From positions 62,001 to 126,000 of the forward strand of contig ONDE01000010.1 in NCBI GenBank assembly GCA_900316515.1: DNA of 64,000 bases, written 5' to 3'. Below, in pieces: positions 53,530-63,602 of this stretch. The notes below the pieces were generated by a model. It saw only the letters and a list, made by a program, of their open reading frames with translations, had not been told where the DNA came from and made no database searches. A program made the translations under genes and the position numbers. The DNA comes from an uncultured Bacteroidales bacterium. Its GTDB lineage: Bacteria > Bacteroidota > Bacteroidia > Bacteroidales > P3. Numbering within the stretch: position 1 is the first letter of the stretch; the number at the start of each line of letters is the position of its first letter.

Positions 53530-54885
53530 TTACGCTTGGATGGACATAGAAGTACGACCCTTGATGCGACCGGTCTTGGTCAAACCGTCATAGTGGCGCA
53601 TCAAAAGGTGGCTCTCGATTTGTTGCAGCGTGTCAAGGATGACACCCACAAGGATGAGCAGCGAAGTGCCGCCATAGAATTGTGCGAACTGCGTGTTGAC
53701 ACCAAACAGGCGGATAATGGCAGGCAGCACGGCCACAATAGCCAGGAAGACAGAACCCGGGAGGGTGATCTTCGAAAGAATGCCCTCAAGGTATTCGGCA
53801 GTCTTCTTGCCAGGCTTGACACCAGGAATAAAACCACCGTTCTTCTTCATGTCATCAGCCATCTGGTTGGGGTTGATGGCGATGGCAGTGTAGAAATATG
53901 TGAAGATCACAACAAGGAGACCAAACACAATATTGTACCAAAGGCTATTGTAGTCGGCAAATGCCATCCAGAATTTTGAGCTACTGTCACCCGTAAAACC
54001 CATAAAGGTGATGGGCAGGAACATCAACGCCTGAGCGAAGATGATAGGCATGACACCAGCTGCATTGACCTTAATGGGGATATACTGGCGAACACCGCCG
54101 TACTGTTTGTTACCGACAATACGCTTGGCATACTGGACAGGTATTCTGCGGGTACCCTGCACAAGCAGAATGACAAGCAGAATGACTGCCAGAAGCACTA
54201 TGAGCTCGAAAAGGAACATCACCAATCCGCCACTCTCCGTCAGACGAGAAGTGAACTCGGAGAACAGAGCAAACGGCAGACGGGCAATAATACCAATCAT
54301 AATCAGCAAGGAAATACCGTTACCGACACCTTTTTCCGTAATACGCTCTCCAAGCCACATCACAAACAGAGTGCCGCTCACGAGGATGATGATGCTGGAT
54401 ACCCAGAAAGTCCACATGGGAGCACCTTCGGCGATGGGATGAATGGCAGACGACGTGGCACCAAGCTGGTACATCATGTTGGTGATGTATGCAGGAGCCT
54501 GCATAGCAGTGACAATAACAGTAAGCCAACGAGTGATTTGATTCATTTTTCTACGGCCACTTTCACCTTCACGCTGCATCTTCTGGAAATAAGGCACAAC
54601 CATCACCAACAACTGGATAACGATAGACGCAGTAATGTAGGGCATAATACCCAGTGCGAATATCGAGGCGTTGGAGAATGCACCACCAGAGAACATATTG
54701 AGAAGTCCCATCAAACCCTCACGACCCTGATTCTGCAGAGCCTCGAGTTTTGAAGGGTCAACACCCGGCAAAGCGACATAAGAACCAATGCGGTAAATCA
54801 ACACCAATCCAATGGTGTAGAGAATTCTCTTCCGCAGGTCTTCTATCGACCAGATGTTTTTAAGTGTCTGTATAAATCGCTTCAT
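53530..54885 (-). CDS. secY: Preprotein translocase subunit SecY
   Basis: 451 residues, ten TM spans; the central pore of the Sec channel used by every signal-peptide protein in this window. Plug helix region (LPGVDPSKLEALQNQGREGL near 38), GIMPYITASIVIQLL near 78, and the cytoplasmic loop with RRIPVQYAKRIVG near 245 are diagnostic. It is 15 nt downstream of rplO. Confidence 0.98.
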   Translation of the reverse strand: MKRFIQTLKNIWSIEDLRKRILYTIGLVLIYRIGSYVALPGVDPSKLEALQNQGREGLMGLLNMFSGGAFSNASIFALGIMPYITASIVIQLLVMVVPYFQKMQREGESGRRKMNQITRWLTVIVTAMQAPAYITNMMYQLGATSSAIHPIAEGAPMWTFWVSSIIILVSGTLFVMWLGERITEKGVGNGISLLIMIGIIARLPFALFSEFTSRLTESGGLVMFLFELIVLLAVILLVILLVQGTRRIPVQYAKRIVGNKQYGGVRQYIPIKVNAAGVMPIIFAQALMFLPITFMGFTGDSSSKFWMAFADYNSLWYNIVFGLLVVIFTYFYTAIAINPNQMADDMKKNGGFIPGVKPGKKTAEYLEGILSKITLPGSVFLAIVAVLPAIIRLFGVNTQFAQFYGGTSLLILVGVILDTLQQIESHLLMRHYDGLTKTGRIKGRTSMSIQA

Positions 54886-54900
54886 TGTTTAAAAATTGTA

Positions 54901-55350
54901 TTATTCGATAACGGTAGCAACACCACCTTTGTCCTCAATGGCTTTCTTGGCAGCAGCCGAGAAGGCATGAGCAGTGACGTTGACGGTCTTGGCGAGTTCT
55001 CCACGACCAAGAATCTTGATACGGTCATTGCTGGAGATGAGACCGTTCTGCTTGAGCACCTCGACATTGAAGTCGGTGATGTTCTTGGCCTCGGCCAAAG
55101 CACTGAGGGTGTCGAGATTGATGCCGACATACTCAATACGATTGAGATTCTTGAAGCCGAATTTGGGAACACGGCGATAGAGGGGCATCTGACCACCTTC
55201 GAAGCCCACCTTCTGGTGATAACCCGAACGTGCCTTTGCACCCTTGTTACCGCGTGTGGAGGTACCACCCTTGCCGGAACCGGCACCACGGCCAATGCGT
55301 TTCGAATGTTTGATAGAACCTTCAGCGGGTTTGAGATTACTTAAGTTCAT
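54901..55350 (-). CDS. rplO: 50S ribosomal protein L15
   Basis: 149 residues. MNLSNLKPAEGSIKHSKRIG and GRGAGSGKGGTSTRGNKGAK form the Gly-rich extension that penetrates 23S rRNA, and EGGQMPLYRRVPKFGFKNLN follows. The C-terminal globular half ends in VTAHAFSAAAKKAIEDKGG. Confidence 0.97.
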   Translation of the reverse strand: MNLSNLKPAEGSIKHSKRIGRGAGSGKGGTSTRGNKGAKARSGYHQKVGFEGGQMPLYRRVPKFGFKNLNRIEYVGINLDTLSALAEAKNITDFNVEVLKQNGLISSNDRIKILGRGELAKTVNVTAHAFSAAAKKAIEDKGGVATVIE

Positions 55351-55378
55351 TATCCGTTTCCTTTCTTACTTTACGTGA

Positions 55379-55564
55379 TTAAATTTCTTCAACGGTGAGA
55401 AGGTGCTTGACACTGTCGATCATGCCCAGTATCTGAGGAGTGGCAACAACCTCGCGAGTGTGGTTGATGCGACGCAGACCGAGAGCTTCCATGGTGCGTT
55501 TCTGACGGGCAGGACGACCGATGATGCTTCTAACCTGTTTGATTCTGAGTTTCTTTTCTGCCAT
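55379..55564 (-). CDS. rpmD: 50S ribosomal protein L30
   Basis: 61 residues: KLRIKQVRSIIGRPARQKRT, then LGLRRINHTREVVATPQILG and MIDSVKHLLTVEEI. Complete bacterial-length L30, between rpsE and rplO. Confidence 0.97.
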   Translation of the reverse strand: MAEKKLRIKQVRSIIGRPARQKRTMEALGLRRINHTREVVATPQILGMIDSVKHLLTVEEI

Positions 55565-55582
55565 GATTTTGACCTCCTATAA

Positions 55583-56101
55583 TTAACCGTTAAACACTTT
55601 ATCCAACGAGACACCGCGGAGCTGGGCAACCATATAAGGATCCTTCATCTGAAGAAGGGCATTGATGGTGGCCTTCACAACGCTGTGGGGATTCGAGGAA
55701 CCCTTGCACTTGGCAAGCACGTCCTTGACACCGACGCTCTCCAACACGGCACGCATAGCACCGCCGGCAATAACACCGGTACCGGGAGCTGCAGGTTTCA
55801 AGAAGACCTTGGCACCGCTGTATTTACCCATCTGCTCGTGGGGAATAGTGCCTTTAAGCACGGGAACACGGATAAGGTTCTTCTTGGCATCGTCGACGCC
55901 TTTCTGAACAGCGGCCTGGACCTCCTTGGCTTTGCCAAGACCATAGCCGACAACTCCGTTTTCATTTCCAATAACGACAATGGCAGCAAAGGTGAAGGTG
56001 CGACCACCTTTGGTAACCTTGGTTACACGGTTGATGGCGACAAGACGGTCTTTGAACTCAATGTCGCTCGACTTAACTCTGTTTACGTTTAATTCTGCCA
56101 T
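55583..56101 (-). CDS. rpsE: 30S ribosomal protein S5
   Basis: 172 residues. The double-stranded RNA-binding N-terminal domain ([40 protein letters not shown]) and the C-terminal domain ([39 protein letters not shown]) are complete. Contributes to decoding fidelity. Confidence 0.98.
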   Translation of the reverse strand: MAELNVNRVKSSDIEFKDRLVAINRVTKVTKGGRTFTFAAIVVIGNENGVVGYGLGKAKEVQAAVQKGVDDAKKNLIRVPVLKGTIPHEQMGKYSGAKVFLKPAAPGTGVIAGGAMRAVLESVGVKDVLAKCKGSSNPHSVVKATINALLQMKDPYMVAQLRGVSLDKVFNG

Positions 56102-56108
56102 GACTTCA

Positions 56109-56462
56109 TTAGAATTTTAATCCACCTTCTCTGGCACCGTCGGCCAAGCTCTTCACACGGCCGTGATACAGGTAACCATTACGGTCAAAAACAACTGTAT
56201 TGATACCAGCGGCAATGGCGCGCTCGGCAACAGTCTTGCCAACCTTGGCGGCCACTTCGCTCTTCGTGCCACTCTTTTCGAAACCCTTCTCGAGAGAAGA
56301 GGCTGCGGTCAGTGTCACACCTTTTACATCGTCAATCACCTGGGCGTATATTTCCTTGTTGCTTCTGAACACCGACAGGCGGGGCATCTCAGCAGTACCG
56401 CTGACTTTATGACGAATGCGGAATTTAATCTTAGTTCTTCTTATGTCTTTTTTCGTTGCCAT
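56109..56462 (-). CDS. rplR: 50S ribosomal protein L18
   Basis: 117 residues; binds 5S r[43 protein letters not shown] and [20 protein letters not shown] are L18 blocks. 7 nt before rpsE. Confidence 0.97.
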   Translation of the reverse strand: MATKKDIRRTKIKFRIRHKVSGTAEMPRLSVFRSNKEIYAQVIDDVKGVTLTAASSLEKGFEKSGTKSEVAAKVGKTVAERAIAAGINTVVFDRNGYLYHGRVKSLADGAREGGLKF

Positions 56463-56509
56463 AATTTTCTTTCTTTTGGCTATTTAAGGTTGTCCTTTTA
56501 CCTTATTGT

Positions 56510-57064
56510 TTATTTAGCAGCTGCTTTACCGGCTTTCTTACGGATCTCTTCGCCCTGGAAGCGGATACCCTTGCCCTTGTACGGCTCGGGCTTGCGCAGC
56601 GAACGAATCTTGGCGGCTGCCTGTCCGAGAACCTGCTTGTCGCAGCTGGTCATGGTGATGATGGGATTCTTACCCTTCTCTGTGACAGTCTCAACCTTGA
56701 TCTCAGGAGCAAGCTCTAAGAAAATCTTGTGCGAGTAGCCAAGATCCATTTCCACGACATTGCCGGTGGCCTGAACCTTGTAACCAACACCGATAACCTC
56801 CTGCACGGTCTTGAAACCTTCGCTGACACCTTTCACCATGTTGGCGGCAAGGGCACGATAAAGGCCATGCATGGCCTTGGTCTCACGCTCGTCATTCGGA
56901 CGGTTGAAGTGCAGGACGCCATCTTCAACTTTCATCTCAATCATCGGATTGACCTTCTGGTGAAGCTCACCCAGCGGACCCTTGACGGTCAGCTCGTTGT
57001 CATCAGAAATCTTCACTTCCACACCTTTGGGAAGGTGGATGGGCATTTTACCTATTCTTGACAT
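56510..57064 (-). CDS. rplF: 50S ribosomal protein L6
   Basis: 184 residues from ATG 57064 (MSRIGKMPIHLPKGVEVKIS); the 19 in-frame codons upstream are spacer. Two related alpha-beta domains are visible (ELTVKGPLGELHQKVNPMIE and the C-terminal GQAAAKIRSLRKPEPYKGKG). Located at the factor-binding side of the 50S. Confidence 0.97.
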   Translation of the reverse strand: MSRIGKMPIHLPKGVEVKISDDNELTVKGPLGELHQKVNPMIEMKVEDGVLHFNRPNDERETKAMHGLYRALAANMVKGVSEGFKTVQEVIGVGYKVQATGNVVEMDLGYSHKIFLELAPEIKVETVTEKGKNPIITMTSCDKQVLGQAAAKIRSLRKPEPYKGKGIRFQGEEIRKKAGKAAAK

Positions 57065-57086
57065 TTTCTTGTTCTCCTCTCTTTGA

Positions 57087-57488
57087 TTAGCTGATGTAAC
57101 ATAAAACTTCACCACCCACATTCAAAGTGCGGGCTTCCTTGTCGGTCATAAGGCCCTTCGAGGTAGATACGATGGCGATACCGAGACCGTTGAGAACACG
57201 GGGCATCTCGTCAACCGAAACATACTTACGGAGACCGGGGCTGGAGATACGCTTCAGCTCGGCAATGGCCGACTGCTTGGTGACGGGGTGATACTTGAGG
57301 GCGATCTTGATGGTCTGGTTGTGCGAACCTTCGTTCTCGAACTTGTAGTTCAGGATGTAACCCTTCTCAAAGAGAATCTTGGTCATCTCTTTTTTCAGCT
57401 TGGAGCCGGGAATCTCGACCACACGGTGTTTGGCGGCAATAGCATTGCGCATGCGGGTCAAGTAATCTGCAATAGGATCTGTTACCAT
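57087..57488 (-). CDS. rpsH: 30S ribosomal protein S8
   Basis: 133 residues. [20 protein letters not shown] at the start and [20 protein letters not shown] with [20 protein letters not shown] at the end. Primary 16S-binding protein and, in enterobacteria, the translational repressor of the spc operon. Confidence 0.98.
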   Translation of the reverse strand: MVTDPIADYLTRMRNAIAAKHRVVEIPGSKLKKEMTKILFEKGYILNYKFENEGSHNQTIKIALKYHPVTKQSAIAELKRISSPGLRKYVSVDEMPRVLNGLGIAIVSTSKGLMTDKEARTLNVGGEVLCYIS

Positions 57489-57570
57489 TTTTAATTTTTG
57501 ATTTTAAGTTTTGTAGTATTGGTGTTATGCCAACTTGCAAAGCTACCAATAAATTATTTCTTTCTTCTTT

Positions 57571-57870
57571 TTACCAACTGGCTTTCTTTACACCGGGGAT
57601 CAGGCCGTTGACAGCCATCTCTCGGAAGTTGATACGCGAAATGCCAAACTGGCGCATGTAACCTTTCGGACGACCGGTGAGCTGGCAGCGGTTGTGCTGG
57701 CGGATGGGGCAAGCATTCTTCGGAAGTTTCTGAAGGGCGATGACGGCCTTCTCCACATCTTCAGGTTCACCGGTGCGGACGATTTCTTTCAGGGCAGCGC
57801 GCTTGGCAGCGTATTTGGCAACCATTTTAGCTCTTTTGCGCTCTCTTGCTTTGATTGATTCTTTAGCCAT
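57571..57870 (-). CDS. rpsN: 30S ribosomal protein S14, zinc-free form
   Basis: 99 residues: [40 protein letters not shown] and [20 protein letters not shown]. It is the long form without paired CxxC motifs, so no zinc is expected. 5 nt after rplE. Confidence 0.97.
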   Translation of the reverse strand: MAKESIKARERKRAKMVAKYAAKRAALKEIVRTGEPEDVEKAVIALQKLPKNACPIRQHNRCQLTGRPKGYMRQFGISRINFREMAVNGLIPGVKKASW

Positions 57871-57875
57871 TATGC

Positions 57876-58436
57876 TTATTTTTGTTGATTCTTGAACGGG
57901 AGGCCGAACTCTTTGAGCAACGACATGGCCTCTTTGTCGGTCTGGGCCGAAGTGACAAAGGTGATATCCATACCCTGGATGCGATCAATCTTGTCGATAT
58001 CAATCTCAGGGAAGATGATCTGCTCGGCGATACCAAAGGTGTAGTTACCCTTGCCGTCGAAACCTTTATCGTTGATACCACGGAAGTCGCGGATACGGGG
58101 AATGGAAGCAGTGACAAGACGCTCCAAGAACTCGTACATGCGCTCGCCACGAAGGGTCACACGGACACCGATAGGCATGCCACGACGCAGTTTGAAGTTC
58201 GAAATATCCTTGCGCGACTTGGTAGCCACAGCCTTCTGGCCAGTGATGGCGGTCATCTCCTCGATGCCCTTGTCAATAACCTTCTTGTCGGCGATGGCAG
58301 CCTTGCCAAGACCCTGGTTCAGGGTGATCTTCTTCAGACGAGGAGCCTGCATGACGGTCTTATAACCATACTCTTTCATCAGAGCGGGCAGAATTTCCTC
58401 TTTATACTTGGTTTTCAATGTAGGAATGTATGCCAT
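57876..58436 (-). CDS. rplE: 50S ribosomal protein L5
   Basis: 186 residues; binds 5S rRNA and contacts the P-site tRNA elbow. [20 protein letters not shown] near 29, [20 protein letters not shown] near 71 and the LPFKNQQK end. Its start shares one base with the rplX stop (TAATG). Confidence 0.98.
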   Translation of the reverse strand: MAYIPTLKTKYKEEILPALMKEYGYKTVMQAPRLKKITLNQGLGKAAIADKKVIDKGIEEMTAITGQKAVATKSRKDISNFKLRRGMPIGVRVTLRGERMYEFLERLVTASIPRIRDFRGINDKGFDGKGNYTFGIAEQIIFPEIDIDKIDRIQGMDITFVTSAQTDKEAMSLLKEFGLPFKNQQK

Positions 58437-58750
58437 TACTTAATCTCCTCCCCTGTTTTTTTAGAATAACGGACTATTTTACCAGTCTTTTCATCAACAC
58501 GACGGCCAATCTTGGTGGGAGTCTTGCCTACCACAACCATAAGGTTGGAGATGTGAATGGGAGCTTCCTGCTCGACAATACCGCCCTGCGTGTTCTTGGC
58601 ATTGGGCTTGGTATGCTTCTTGTTCACGTTGACACCCTCTACGATGGCGCGATTCTTTTCGGGATAAACCTTCAGGACCTTGGCGATCTTGCCTTTGTCG
58701 TCGCCGGCGATCACCTGGACCATATCCCCTTTCTTAACGTGCAATTTCAT
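58436..58750 (-). CDS. rplX: 50S ribosomal protein L24
   Basis: 104 residues. The KOW motif is [20 protein letters not shown] near 5, then [20 protein letters not shown]. Early 50S assembly initiator at the tunnel exit. Translationally coupled to rplE. Confidence 0.98.
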   Translation of the reverse strand: MKLHVKKGDMVQVIAGDDKGKIAKVLKVYPEKNRAIVEGVNVNKKHTKPNAKNTQGGIVEQEAPIHISNLMVVVGKTPTKIGRRVDEKTGKIVRYSKKTGEEIK

Positions 58751-58771
58751 TGTTCTCTTTTCTTTTTTTGT

Positions 58772-59140
58772 TTACAATACTTCGGGAGCGAGAGAGACAA
58801 TCTTCATAAACTGTTTCTCGCGCAGCTCGCGGCCCACGGGGCCAAAGATACGGGTGCCACGCAGCTCATCGGCAGCGGTGAGCAACACGCAGGCATTGTC
58901 GTCGAAGCGGATGTAAGAACCATCATTGCGACGAATCTCTTTCTTGGTACGTACCACGACTGCTTTCGATACGCTACCCTTCTTCACATTGCCGGAGGGA
59001 AGAGCATCCTTGATAGCAACCACGATGGTATCACCAATCGAAGCATAACGCTTCTTGGTGCCACCGAGGACGCGGATGCACAGAGCGCTTTTGGCGCCGC
59101 TGTTATCGGCAACTGTCATTCTGGTTTCCTGTTGTATCAT
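58772..59140 (-). CDS. rplN: 50S ribosomal protein L14
   Basis: 122 residues: [40 protein letters not shown] and the [20 protein letters not shown] end. Complete and highly conserved. Confidence 0.98.
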   Translation of the reverse strand: MIQQETRMTVADNSGAKSALCIRVLGGTKKRYASIGDTIVVAIKDALPSGNVKKGSVSKAVVVRTKKEIRRNDGSYIRFDDNACVLLTAADELRGTRIFGPVGRELREKQFMKIVSLAPEVL

Positions 59141-59167
59141 TTCTTCTTGTTTTTTCTAATTGGTGGT

Positions 59168-59422
59168 TTACTTAGCCTTCTCGACGATCTCAACCAGGCG
59201 CCAGCACTTGTTCTTGCTCAGCGGACGGGTCTCCATGATACGGACGGTGTCGCCCATACCAGCCTCGTTCTTCTCGTCGTGGGCCATGAATTTGGTGGAC
59301 TTCTTCACGAACTTGCCGTACTTGGGGTGTTTCACCTTACGCTCGACGAGAATCACAATGGATTTGTCCATCTTGTTGCTGACCACAACTCCGATTCTTT
59401 CTTTTCTTAAATTTCTTTCCAT
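59168..59422 (-). CDS. rpsQ: 30S ribosomal protein S17
   Basis: 84 residues, OB fold: [40 protein letters not shown] and [20 protein letters not shown]. Between rpmC and rplN as usual. Confidence 0.97.
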   Translation of the reverse strand: MERNLRKERIGVVVSNKMDKSIVILVERKVKHPKYGKFVKKSTKFMAHDEKNEAGMGDTVRIMETRPLSKNKCWRLVEIVEKAK

Positions 59423-59452
59423 CTTAGAATTGGATTTACTTGCTTGCCATGC

Positions 59453-59656
59453 TTACTTGTTGCCGGCGATTTCGCGGGCACGGAGCTCCGTAAGGCAGCG
59501 GGCAATGTTTTTTCTACTTTCTTTAATTTTGTTGGGATTCTCGAGGGGCGAGACAGCGTGGCTCATGAGCATCTTCTGGTAGAGCGAACGCTCGGTGTCG
59601 AGTTTCTCCTTCAATTCGGCAGTCGAAAGCTCCTTTAAAACGATTTCATTCTTCAT
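59453..59656 (-). CDS. rpmC: 50S ribosomal protein L29
   Basis: 67 residues, two helices: LKELSTAELKEKLDTERSLY and NPNKIKESRKNIARCLTELR. Binds near the tunnel exit and contacts SRP and trigger factor. Confidence 0.96.
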   Translation of the reverse strand: MKNEIVLKELSTAELKEKLDTERSLYQKMLMSHAVSPLENPNKIKESRKNIARCLTELRAREIAGNK

Positions 59657-59676
59657 GACTGTAGGGTGCTTCTTAT

Positions 59677-60099
59677 TTATTCTTCGATATAGTCTCTTTT
59701 AACAACAAACTTGGTCGAGATGGGAAGCTTCTGGGCTGCCAGACGCAGTGCCTCTTTGGCAACATCCATCGGCACACCCTCGCACTCGAACAGCATGGTG
59801 CCGGGCATCACGCGAGCAACGAAGTACTCGGGAGCACCCTTACCTTTACCCATACGCACCTCATTGGGCTTCTTGGTGATGGGCTTGTCCGGGAAGATGC
59901 GGATCCATATCTGACCTTCACGTTTCATGTGACGCGTTACAGCTTGACGAGCAGCCTCTATCTGGCGACCGGTGATGAAGCAGGTCTCAAGCGACTTGAT
60001 ACCAAAAGTACCAAAAGCAAGTTCATGACCGCGGAAAGCATTACCTTTGATTTTGCCTTTTTGCTGCTTTCTATATCTTGTTTTCTTAGGTTGTAACAT
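59677..60099 (-). CDS. rplP: 50S ribosomal protein L16
   Basis: 140 residues. [40 protein letters not shown] and [20 protein letters not shown] mark L16, which positions A-site tRNA. The stop codon is 20 nt before rpmC. Confidence 0.98.
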   Translation of the reverse strand: MLQPKKTRYRKQQKGKIKGNAFRGHELAFGTFGIKSLETCFITGRQIEAARQAVTRHMKREGQIWIRIFPDKPITKKPNEVRMGKGKGAPEYFVARVMPGTMLFECEGVPMDVAKEALRLAAQKLPISTKFVVKRDYIEE

Positions 60100-60147
60100 C
60101 TCTTCTTATTGTTTAGTGTTTAGTACACTTGTATGCTAAACTCTCGT

Positions 60148-60903
60148 TTATTTACTGTTGTTATTTCTGTTACCGCCCTGGCGACGACGCGGTGCGCCCT
60201 CCGGACGACGACCGGCACCCATGGCTCCACGATGCTCCTTCTGCTGGCCACCAACGGTGGACGAGACGAGCTCGGGTCTGCCATAAATCATACCACGGCA
60301 AATCCACACCTTGATACCGATACGGCCATAGGTGGTGTGAGCCTCGGCATTGGCATAGTCAATGTCCGCACGGAGGGTGTGCAGCGGAGTACGTCCCTCT
60401 TTGAAGTGCTCACTGCGGGCAATTTCGGCACCGCCGATACGACCGGCGATGGAGACCTTGATGCCCTCGGCTCCGGTACGCATGGTGGAGGTGATGGCGT
60501 TCTTGATGGCGCGACGATACTGGATACGGCCCTCAATCTGCTTGGCAATGTTCTGGGCAACGAGGACAGCGTCCATCTCGGGGCGCTTCACCTCGCTGAT
60601 GTTGATCTGGACATCCTTGCTGGTGAGCTTTTTCAGCTCCTCACGGAGTTTGTCGACCTCCGAACCGGCACGTCCGATAATCAGACCCGGACGGGCGGCA
60701 TTGATGGTGACGGTGAGGAGTTTCAGGGTGCGCTCGATATAAATCTTCGAGATACCGGCTTTGGCCAAACGGGCGTTGAGGTATTTACGTATCTTGTCGT
60801 CCTCAACAAGCTTCTGCTCGAATCTTCTGCCACCAAACCAGTTGGAATCCCATCCACGGATGATGCCTAATCTGTTTCCAATAGGGTTAGTCTTTTGTCC
60901 CAT
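60148..60903 (-). CDS. rpsC: 30S ribosomal protein S3
   Basis: 251 residues: N-terminal [20 protein letters not shown], a KH domain ([20 protein letters not shown] near 75), and a C-terminal domain ([37 protein letters not shown]). The tail is a Gly/Arg/Asn-rich extension ([13 protein letters not shown]). Part of the mRNA entry helicase. Confidence 0.98.
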   Translation of the reverse strand: MGQKTNPIGNRLGIIRGWDSNWFGGRRFEQKLVEDDKIRKYLNARLAKAGISKIYIERTLKLLTVTINAARPGLIIGRAGSEVDKLREELKKLTSKDVQINISEVKRPEMDAVLVAQNIAKQIEGRIQYRRAIKNAITSTMRTGAEGIKVSIAGRIGGAEIARSEHFKEGRTPLHTLRADIDYANAEAHTTYGRIGIKVWICRGMIYGRPELVSSTVGGQQKEHRGAMGAGRRPEGAPRRRQGGNRNNNSK

Positions 60904-60929
60904 TGTCTATTTTCTTCTTGTTTGTTACT

Positions 60930-61367
60930 TTATTTTGTTTCTTCTTTTTCAGCCGTAGCGACGGGAGCATCCTCAAGGCGGCTGCCGAGAATCATGGTGA
61001 TGTGGTTGCTACGCTTGCGGATACGATAGCCGCGACCCTGGGGGGCGGTACGCATACGCTTCATGGTGCGACCCTCGTCAACCATAATCTGCTTAACATA
61101 CAACTGAGCGTCTTCCATGCGGACACCCTCGTTCTTGGCCTGCCAGTTGGCGATGGCCGAGAGGAGGAGCTTGCGCATCTTCGGAGCGGACTCTCTGGGA
61201 TTGTACTGGAGGATACCAAGGGCTTTCTCTACATCGACGCCACGAACCAAGTCGGCAACCAGACGAGTCTTCTGAGGCGAGGTCGGGTTGTTCATCAACT
61301 TGGCCATATAGATGGTCTTGTTGGCTTCTTTGCGTGCTTCGGCACTATTATGTTTTCTACGTCCCAT
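60930..61367 (-). CDS. rplV: 50S ribosomal protein L22
   Basis: 145 residues. MNNPTSPQKTRLVADLVRGV near 25, then the tunnel-lining hairpin MKRMRTAPQGRGYRIRKRSN near 102. A short Glu/Lys tail follows. Mutations in this hairpin give macrolide resistance in other species; nothing unusual is seen here. Confidence 0.97.
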   Translation of the reverse strand: MGRRKHNSAEARKEANKTIYMAKLMNNPTSPQKTRLVADLVRGVDVEKALGILQYNPRESAPKMRKLLLSAIANWQAKNEGVRMEDAQLYVKQIMVDEGRTMKRMRTAPQGRGYRIRKRSNHITMILGSRLEDAPVATAEKEETK

Positions 61368-61380
61368 TTTCTTTCAGTGT

Positions 61381-61659
61381 TTACTTTTTAGCTTTATCTT
61401 TAGATCCTGCATGACCGCGGAAAATGCGGGTGGGAGCGAACTCGCCAAGCTTGTGACCCACCATGTTCTCGGTGACGTACACGGGGATGAACTTGTTGCC
61501 ATTGTGAACGGCAATGGTCTGACCCACAAAGTCGGGCGATATCATCGAAGCTCTCGACCATGTCTTGATGGTAACCTTCTTGTTCGACTGCTGCGCCTCG
61601 ATAACGCGTTTTTCCAGTTTGTGGAAAATATACGGACCTTTCTTTAACGAACGACTCAT
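61381..61659 (-). CDS. rpsS: 30S ribosomal protein S19
   Basis: 92 residues: [40 protein letters not shown] (with the actual spelling IKTWSRA) and [20 protein letters not shown]. Located in the 30S head, 13 nt before rplV. Confidence 0.97.
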   Translation of the reverse strand: MSRSLKKGPYIFHKLEKRVIEAQQSNKKVTIKTWSRASMISPDFVGQTIAVHNGNKFIPVYVTENMVGHKLGEFAPTRIFRGHAGSKDKAKK

Positions 61660-61679
61660 TGTTTCTTCTTTTTACTGAG

Positions 61680-62504
61680 TTACTTCTTTCTTCTTTCGAC
61701 GATGTACTTGCTCGACTGCTTCTTGGGAGCGCGAGTCTTGTAGCCCTTGGCCGGAATGCCCTTGCGCGAACGGGGATGTCCGCCGGTCTGACGGCCTTCA
61801 CCACCGCCCATCGGGTGGTCGACAGGGTTCATCACAACGCCGCGGTTGCGCGGACGGCGACCCAGGTGACGGTTGCGACCGGCTTTACCGCCGACCTCGA
61901 GGTTGTGCTCGGGGTTGCTGACGATACCGACGGTGGCGCGGCAGGCCTGGAGGATCATGCGCATCTCGCCGCTGGGCATCTTGATGATGGCGTACTTGTC
62001 GTCACGCGACATCAGCTGGGCATAGGCACCGGCCGAACGCACCATCTTCGCACCCTGGCCGGGACGAAGCTCGATGTTGTGGATAAGCGTACCGAAAGGA
62101 ATCTCGGCAAGCAGCAGGGTGTTGCCGACCTCGGGGGCCACGCCCTTGCCGGACATGACGGTCTGACCGACCTTCAGGCCCTGGGGGCACAGGATGTAGC
62201 TCTTCTCACCGTCTGCATAGCAGATGAGAGCAATACGCGAGCTGCGGTTGGGGTCGTACTCGATGGTCTTCACCACGGCGGGAATACCGTCCTTGGTGCG
62301 CTTGAAGTCGACAAAGCGGTAGAGCTGCTTGTGACCGCCGCCGATGTAACGCATGGTCATCTTACCCTGATTGTTACGGCCGCCACTTTTGCGGATACCG
62401 TACACAAGGCTCTTCTCCGGACGCGTTGCGGTGATGTCGTCGTTGGTGACAACCAGCTTGTGACGCTGACCGGGGGTTGTGGGTTTAATTTTCTTTAAAG
62501 CCAT
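61680..62504 (-). CDS. rplB: 50S ribosomal protein L2
   Basis: 274 residues. An OB-like domain ([20 protein letters not shown]), an SH3-like domain (GDKVMSG-type segment near 130, [20 protein letters not shown]) and the C-terminal loop [20 protein letters not shown] with the conserved His needed for peptidyl transfer. Confidence 0.98.
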   Translation of the reverse strand: MALKKIKPTTPGQRHKLVVTNDDITATRPEKSLVYGIRKSGGRNNQGKMTMRYIGGGHKQLYRFVDFKRTKDGIPAVVKTIEYDPNRSSRIALICYADGEKSYILCPQGLKVGQTVMSGKGVAPEVGNTLLLAEIPFGTLIHNIELRPGQGAKMVRSAGAYAQLMSRDDKYAIIKMPSGEMRMILQACRATVGIVSNPEHNLEVGGKAGRNRHLGRRPRNRGVVMNPVDHPMGGGEGRQTGGHPRSRKGIPAKGYKTRAPKKQSSKYIVERRKK

Positions 62505-62574
62505 TTTTTTGTTTTCTTATTGGTCTCTTATCAGTGGACCTTAACTATTATTACTTTGTTGTTTCTGTTTGCTT

Positions 62575-62928
62575 TTAGATGCTGGCGTAGAAGTCGATGC
62601 TGTCGCCCTCGGCGAGGGTCACGATAGCCTTCTTGAAAGCATTGGTGCGGCCGGTGAGGAAGCCGGCTTTGGTGTAGCGCGACTTCACCTTGCCAGAATA
62701 GTTCATCGTGTTCACATCAACAACCTTCACATTGTAGAACTCCTCGACGGCGTTCTTGATCTGAATCTTGTTGGCGCGTTTGTCAACGACAAAACCGTAG
62801 CGGTTCTGGGCAGGAGCGGCAGCGATGCCTTTATTACGCTGTATGCGGGTCTGGATAGGATTGGCGGCAGCCTCGCTCAGGCGCGTCATCTTTTCACTGA
62901 TCAGCGGTTTTACTATAATGTTCATCAT
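62575..62928 (-). CDS. rplW: 50S ribosomal protein L23
   Basis: 117 residues; the start could be the first or second of two adjacent ATGs. IIVKPLISEKMTRLSE at the start, YGFVVDKRANKIQIKNAVEE near 44 and VKSRYTKAGFLTGRTNAFKK near 80. The insert IQTRIQRNKGIAAAPAQ is longer than in E. coli. Docking site for trigger factor and SRP. Confidence 0.96.
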   Translation of the reverse strand: MMNIIVKPLISEKMTRLSEAAANPIQTRIQRNKGIAAAPAQNRYGFVVDKRANKIQIKNAVEEFYNVKVVDVNTMNYSGKVKSRYTKAGFLTGRTNAFKKAIVTLAEGDSIDFYASI

Positions 62929-62963
62929 TGTTAAACTTTCTTAAATCGTTATACTCTCTTCCC

Positions 62964-63596
62964 TTATTTTGTTGCCAAAACGCGGTTAATCTCGTTCAAT
63001 GAACCCTCGCAAACGACAATATTCGAGGCGTTAACAATGTCGTAAGTATTTAATTGCGACACGTTTACCACCTTTACGTTCTTAAGGTTTCTAGCGGACA
63101 AAGATACGAAATTATTTTGATTCTCAAGCACAAAAAGCGACTTTTTGTCGTTCAACTTCAAATTGTTGAGCACCTCGATCATCTTCTTGGTCTTGGGGCC
63201 TTCGAAAGCGAAGTTCTCCACCACGGTCATGGCGTTGTCCTTGCACTTGTAGGCGAGGGCGCTGCGACGGGCAAGACGTTTCACCTTCACATTCAGTTTG
63301 AAGCGGTAGTCGCGGGGCTTGGGTCCGAAAATGGTACCGCCACCGACAAACACGGGGCTCTTCAAATCGCCCGAACGGGCACCGCCGGTGCCTTTCTGAC
63401 GTTTCAGCTTGCGGGTGCTGTGGGCGTTCTCGCTGCGCTCTTTGGCTTTGCTGGTGCCCTGACGGTTGTCAGCCAAGTACTGCTTGACATCCAGATAAAT
63501 GGCGTGGTCGTTGGGCTCGATGGCGAAGATAGAATCCTCAAGGTTGATGGTTCTACCGGTCTCGCTTCCGTTGATGTTATAAACTTTAATCTCCAT
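62964..63596 (-). CDS. rplD: 50S ribosomal protein L4
   Basis: 210 residues. [20 protein letters not shown] and [20 protein letters not shown] form the extended tunnel loop, followed by the globular domain. A good TATCTTTG promoter-like box occurs inside the gene near 63105-63098. Confidence 0.98.
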   Translation of the reverse strand: MEIKVYNINGSETGRTINLEDSIFAIEPNDHAIYLDVKQYLADNRQGTSKAKERSENAHSTRKLKRQKGTGGARSGDLKSPVFVGGGTIFGPKPRDYRFKLNVKVKRLARRSALAYKCKDNAMTVVENFAFEGPKTKKMIEVLNNLKLNDKKSLFVLENQNNFVSLSARNLKNVKVVNVSQLNTYDIVNASNIVVCEGSLNEINRVLATK

Positions 63597-63602
63597 GTCT
63601 AA

